DNA of 24,115 nt from Cloacimonetes bacterium UBA4175. GTDB taxonomy: Bacteria; Cloacimonadota; Cloacimonadia; Cloacimonadales; Cloacimonadaceae. The stretch lies in contig DFUX01000012.1 in the NCBI GenBank assembly GCA_002379855.1, forward strand, positions 1 through 24,115, read 5' to 3'. The notes under the pieces were generated by a model. That model did not search any database and was not told the DNA's origin. It was given only the letters and a program-made list of their open reading frames with translations. Of the stretch, positions 23,720 through 24,115 are shown piece by piece (the first letter of the stretch is position 1; every line of letters begins with the position of its first letter). Both the position numbers and the translations under genes were made by a program.

Positions 23720-24115
23720 GCGGCGCCGCGGAACGGAACTTGAAGCGGGTCATCTGCTTACGCGTCTCCGATCCTTTCCGGAGTGCTTGCCCACTCCGCC
23801 CTCATTTGCATCCGGCACTCTGGGGTGGGTCTTCCTGGGGTCAACCTTATAATTTATAAGGATGACCTAAGGATGATGGCACCAAAGTCAGTCGCAGCAA
23901 AGGCGGGAGCTATGAAGGATATTGCGGAATGTATCGGTTTATTTATGCGGTTGTCAAGGAATTGATGCCGGTTATTTTTTGGCTGGGTGCTTGTTTTGAG
24001 GCTTTATAAGACAGGATCACGGCTCATAGCCACCCGGCCGGATCGTTGCCGATCAGTCTGAATCCCGATGGCCGCGATAACGCGGTATATAATTCGGCTG
24101 TTGTCCGTGTTCTAA
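23720..24115. other. 396-nt terminal region without a supported gene
   Basis: It holds a hairpin, CGGAGTG-cttgcc-CACTCCG, at 23779-23798 without a T-run, so it is only a possible processing or Rho-dependent end. It also holds repeat copy 2 at 23824-23881 and a palindrome, CCGCG-ataa-CGCGG, at 24072-24085 directly before TATAAT at 24087-24092. The last could be the -10 of a promoter for a gene beyond the window, but no good -35 is seen. A 60-codon open frame across the repeat looks fortuitous. Confidence 0.5.
23824..23881. repeat. 58-nt interspersed repeat, copy 2, with a perfect palindromic core
   Basis: It aligns without gaps to 11737-11794 (50/58 identical). The core CCTTATAA-t-TTATAAGG (23845-23861) is a perfect 8-bp palindrome, and outer GGTC/GACC (23839-23842, 23864-23867) extends the stem. 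It again ends with CCTAAGGATGATGGCA. Confidence 0.75.

Noticed and set aside
23783..23965. 60-codon open frame over repeat copy 2
   Set aside because: It overlaps the interspersed repeat, has no ribosome-binding site and shows no recognisable protein features.
1..24115. CRISPR arrays, tRNA or rRNA genes
   Set aside because: I saw no regularly spaced short repeats, and no cloverleaf or rRNA sequence in the gene-free stretches.

Overview
The window looks like a contig from a strictly anaerobic, mid-GC, Gram-negative-type bacterium, most plausibly of the Candidatus Cloacimonadota (Cloacimonetes) or a close FCB-group relative. This is inference. It rests on two secreted proteins that end in FlgD-like/T9SS-type C-terminal sorting domains (closing in KIVLIK and KMILMK), a full MoxR-DUF58-Bat operon, a hydrogenase-like flavin electron-transfer complex and a flavodiiron protein. 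All intact genes read on the + strand.

Layout. 1-2142: 3' part of a secreted transglutaminase-like protein. 2464-8030: a three-gene NuoE/NuoF/NuoG-like operon. Its large subunit is a fusion of a [2Fe-2S] domain, a GltD/NfnB-type NADPH-FAD module, ferredoxin clusters and a degenerate molybdopterin-oxidoreductase-like tail with no H-cluster. This fits an electron-bifurcating transhydrogenase of the Sporomusa-type Nfn (Stn)/Bfu kind better than a hydrogenase. 8255-9445: a flavodiiron O2/NO reductase with all metal ligands. 9450-11614: a ferritin gene broken in two. Its first nine codons lie at 9450-9476 and its last ~107 codons at 11291-11614. Between them sits about 1.8 kb of conspicuously AT-rich DNA. 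That insert carries a complete secreted beta-propeller-like gene with its own promoter and terminator, plus the tail and terminator of a convergent minus-strand gene.

11737-11794 and 23824-23881 are two copies of a 58-nt interspersed repeat with a palindromic core. 11981-13204: a BaiN/HI0933-type flavoprotein. 13272-14384: a soluble histidine kinase with a Crp-like sensor domain. 14448-14645: ribosomal protein L28. 14767-22743: a tightly coupled operon of moxR, a DUF58 protein, a small BatD-like protein and batA-batE, a system thought to act at the cell envelope. 22766-23719: a D-2-hydroxyacid dehydrogenase, probably on the same transcript. 23720-24115 holds no gene that I can support.

How the genes fit together. 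The first half reads as a redox and oxygen-defence neighbourhood: pyridine nucleotide/ferredoxin balancing, O2 reduction and, originally, iron storage. The iron-storage gene has been destroyed by the insert, unless the insert is an assembly chimera. The second half is an envelope-stress/aerotolerance-type Bat operon. The most interesting points are the broken ferritin with its AT-rich replacement, the GltD-NuoG-like fusion subunit, and the interspersed palindromic repeat.
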